Shown here one piece after another: positions 63,579 through 64,000 of a stretch of DNA of 64,000 nucleotides. How positions within the stretch are numbered: the stretch's first letter is position 1; each line of letters starts with the position of its first letter. The notes under the pieces were generated by a model, which saw only the letters and a list, made by a program, of their open reading frames with translations, was not told the origin of the DNA and ran no database searches. The position numbers and the translations under genes were made by a program. The DNA lies in contig NC_073627.1 in NCBI RefSeq assembly GCF_029407905.1, positions 49,097,001 to 49,161,000 of the forward strand, in the 5' to 3' direction. Source of the DNA: Bubalus kerabau (taxonomy: Eukaryota; Chordata; Mammalia; Artiodactyla; Bovidae).

Positions 63579-64000
63579 TTCAGTTCAGTTCAGTTCAGTG
63601 GCTCAGTCATGTCTGACTCTTTGTGACCCCATGAATCGCAGCATGCCAGGCCTCCCTGTCCATCACCATCTCCCAGAGTTCACTCAAACTCACGTCCATC
63701 GAGTCGGTGATGCCATCCAGCCATCTCATCCTCTGTTGTCCCCTTCTCCTCCTGCCTCCAATCCCTCCCAGCGTTAGAGTCTTTTCCAATGAGTCAACTC
63801 TTTGCATGAGGTGGCCAAAGTACTGGAGTTTCAGCTTTAGCATCATTACTTCCAAAGAACACCCAGGGCTGATCTCCTTTAGAATGGACTGGTTGAATCT
63901 CCTTGCAGTCCAAGGGACTCTCAAGAGTCTTCTCCAACACCACAGTACAAAAGCATCAATTCTTCGGCACTCAGCTTTCTTCACAGTCCAACTCTCACAT
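63579..64000 (-). mobile_element. BovB 3' end, second copy, continues beyond window
   Basis: Starts with 'cagttcagttcagttcagtgg' directly after the internal part of the first copy. The open minus frame 63607..63984 encodes ECRRIDAFVLWCWRRLLRVPW to EAWHAAIHGVTKSQT, nearly intact for this part. Less decayed than the copy it interrupts. Confidence 0.94.

Noticed and set aside
1..64000. A novel gene cluster or defence-type system
   Set aside because: The sequence is ruminant nuclear DNA dominated by known retroelements. No operon-like organisation or clustered coding capacity is present.

Overview
This is nuclear DNA of a ruminant, most likely a bovid. The evidence is the repeat content: ten fragments of the RTE-type LINE BovB, about twenty-one Bov-tA SINEs, two Bov-A2 dimers and about eleven CHR-2-type tRNA-Glu-derived SINEs. 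Bov-tA and Bov-A2 are confined to ruminants. The species cannot be fixed from the sequence. I found no protein-coding exon, rRNA, tRNA gene or CRISPR array that I could defend. The window reads as intergenic or intronic DNA, and the longest open frame (61681..62436, minus strand) is a decayed BovB reverse transcriptase.

Layout. 1-7.3 kb: an ancient repeat piece, a BovB 3' end, MIRs, a tandemly duplicated Bov-tA unit, a CHR-2 SINE and a full-length Bov-A2. 7.5-14.2 kb: a BovB fragment, an unidentified old repeat with a second copy at 24 kb, a 5'-inverted L1, an MLT1-like LTR and GC-rich unique DNA. 14.2-19.3 kb: two L1 3' ends each split by younger insertions, a CpG-rich stretch at 14.9-15.6 kb, a possible conserved element, and a class I retroviral LTR remnant with a tRNA-Pro-type primer binding site. 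19.3-31 kb: ancient repeats, BovB copies at 22.3, 25.1, 27.4 and 29.1 kb, and an AT-rich unique block at 26.2 kb. 31-41.5 kb: mostly unique DNA with L2, MIR and SINE insertions and candidate conserved elements at 34.4 and 38.1 kb.

41.6-48.1 kb is the richest structure. A minus-strand ERV-L-like provirus with both LTRs and integrase/dUTPase remnants sits inside an older repeat. It was later hit by seven SINEs and an L1 piece. 48-60 kb: scattered MIR, L2, SINEs and microsatellites. 60.2-64 kb: two SINEs, an L1 piece, the longest BovB copy (about 2.5 kb, endonuclease to 3' end), and a second BovB copy that interrupts it and runs off the window.

Nothing here works together as a gene system. What can be recovered is insertion history. 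Target-site duplications (TSDs) and nesting give relative ages: MIR, L2 and the unassigned ancient repeat are oldest, then MaLR/ERV-L/L1, then CHR-2, then BovB and Bov-tA. Possible function is limited to unique AT-rich blocks with homeodomain-type cores and a few CTCF-like motifs, all low confidence. I see no previously undescribed system.
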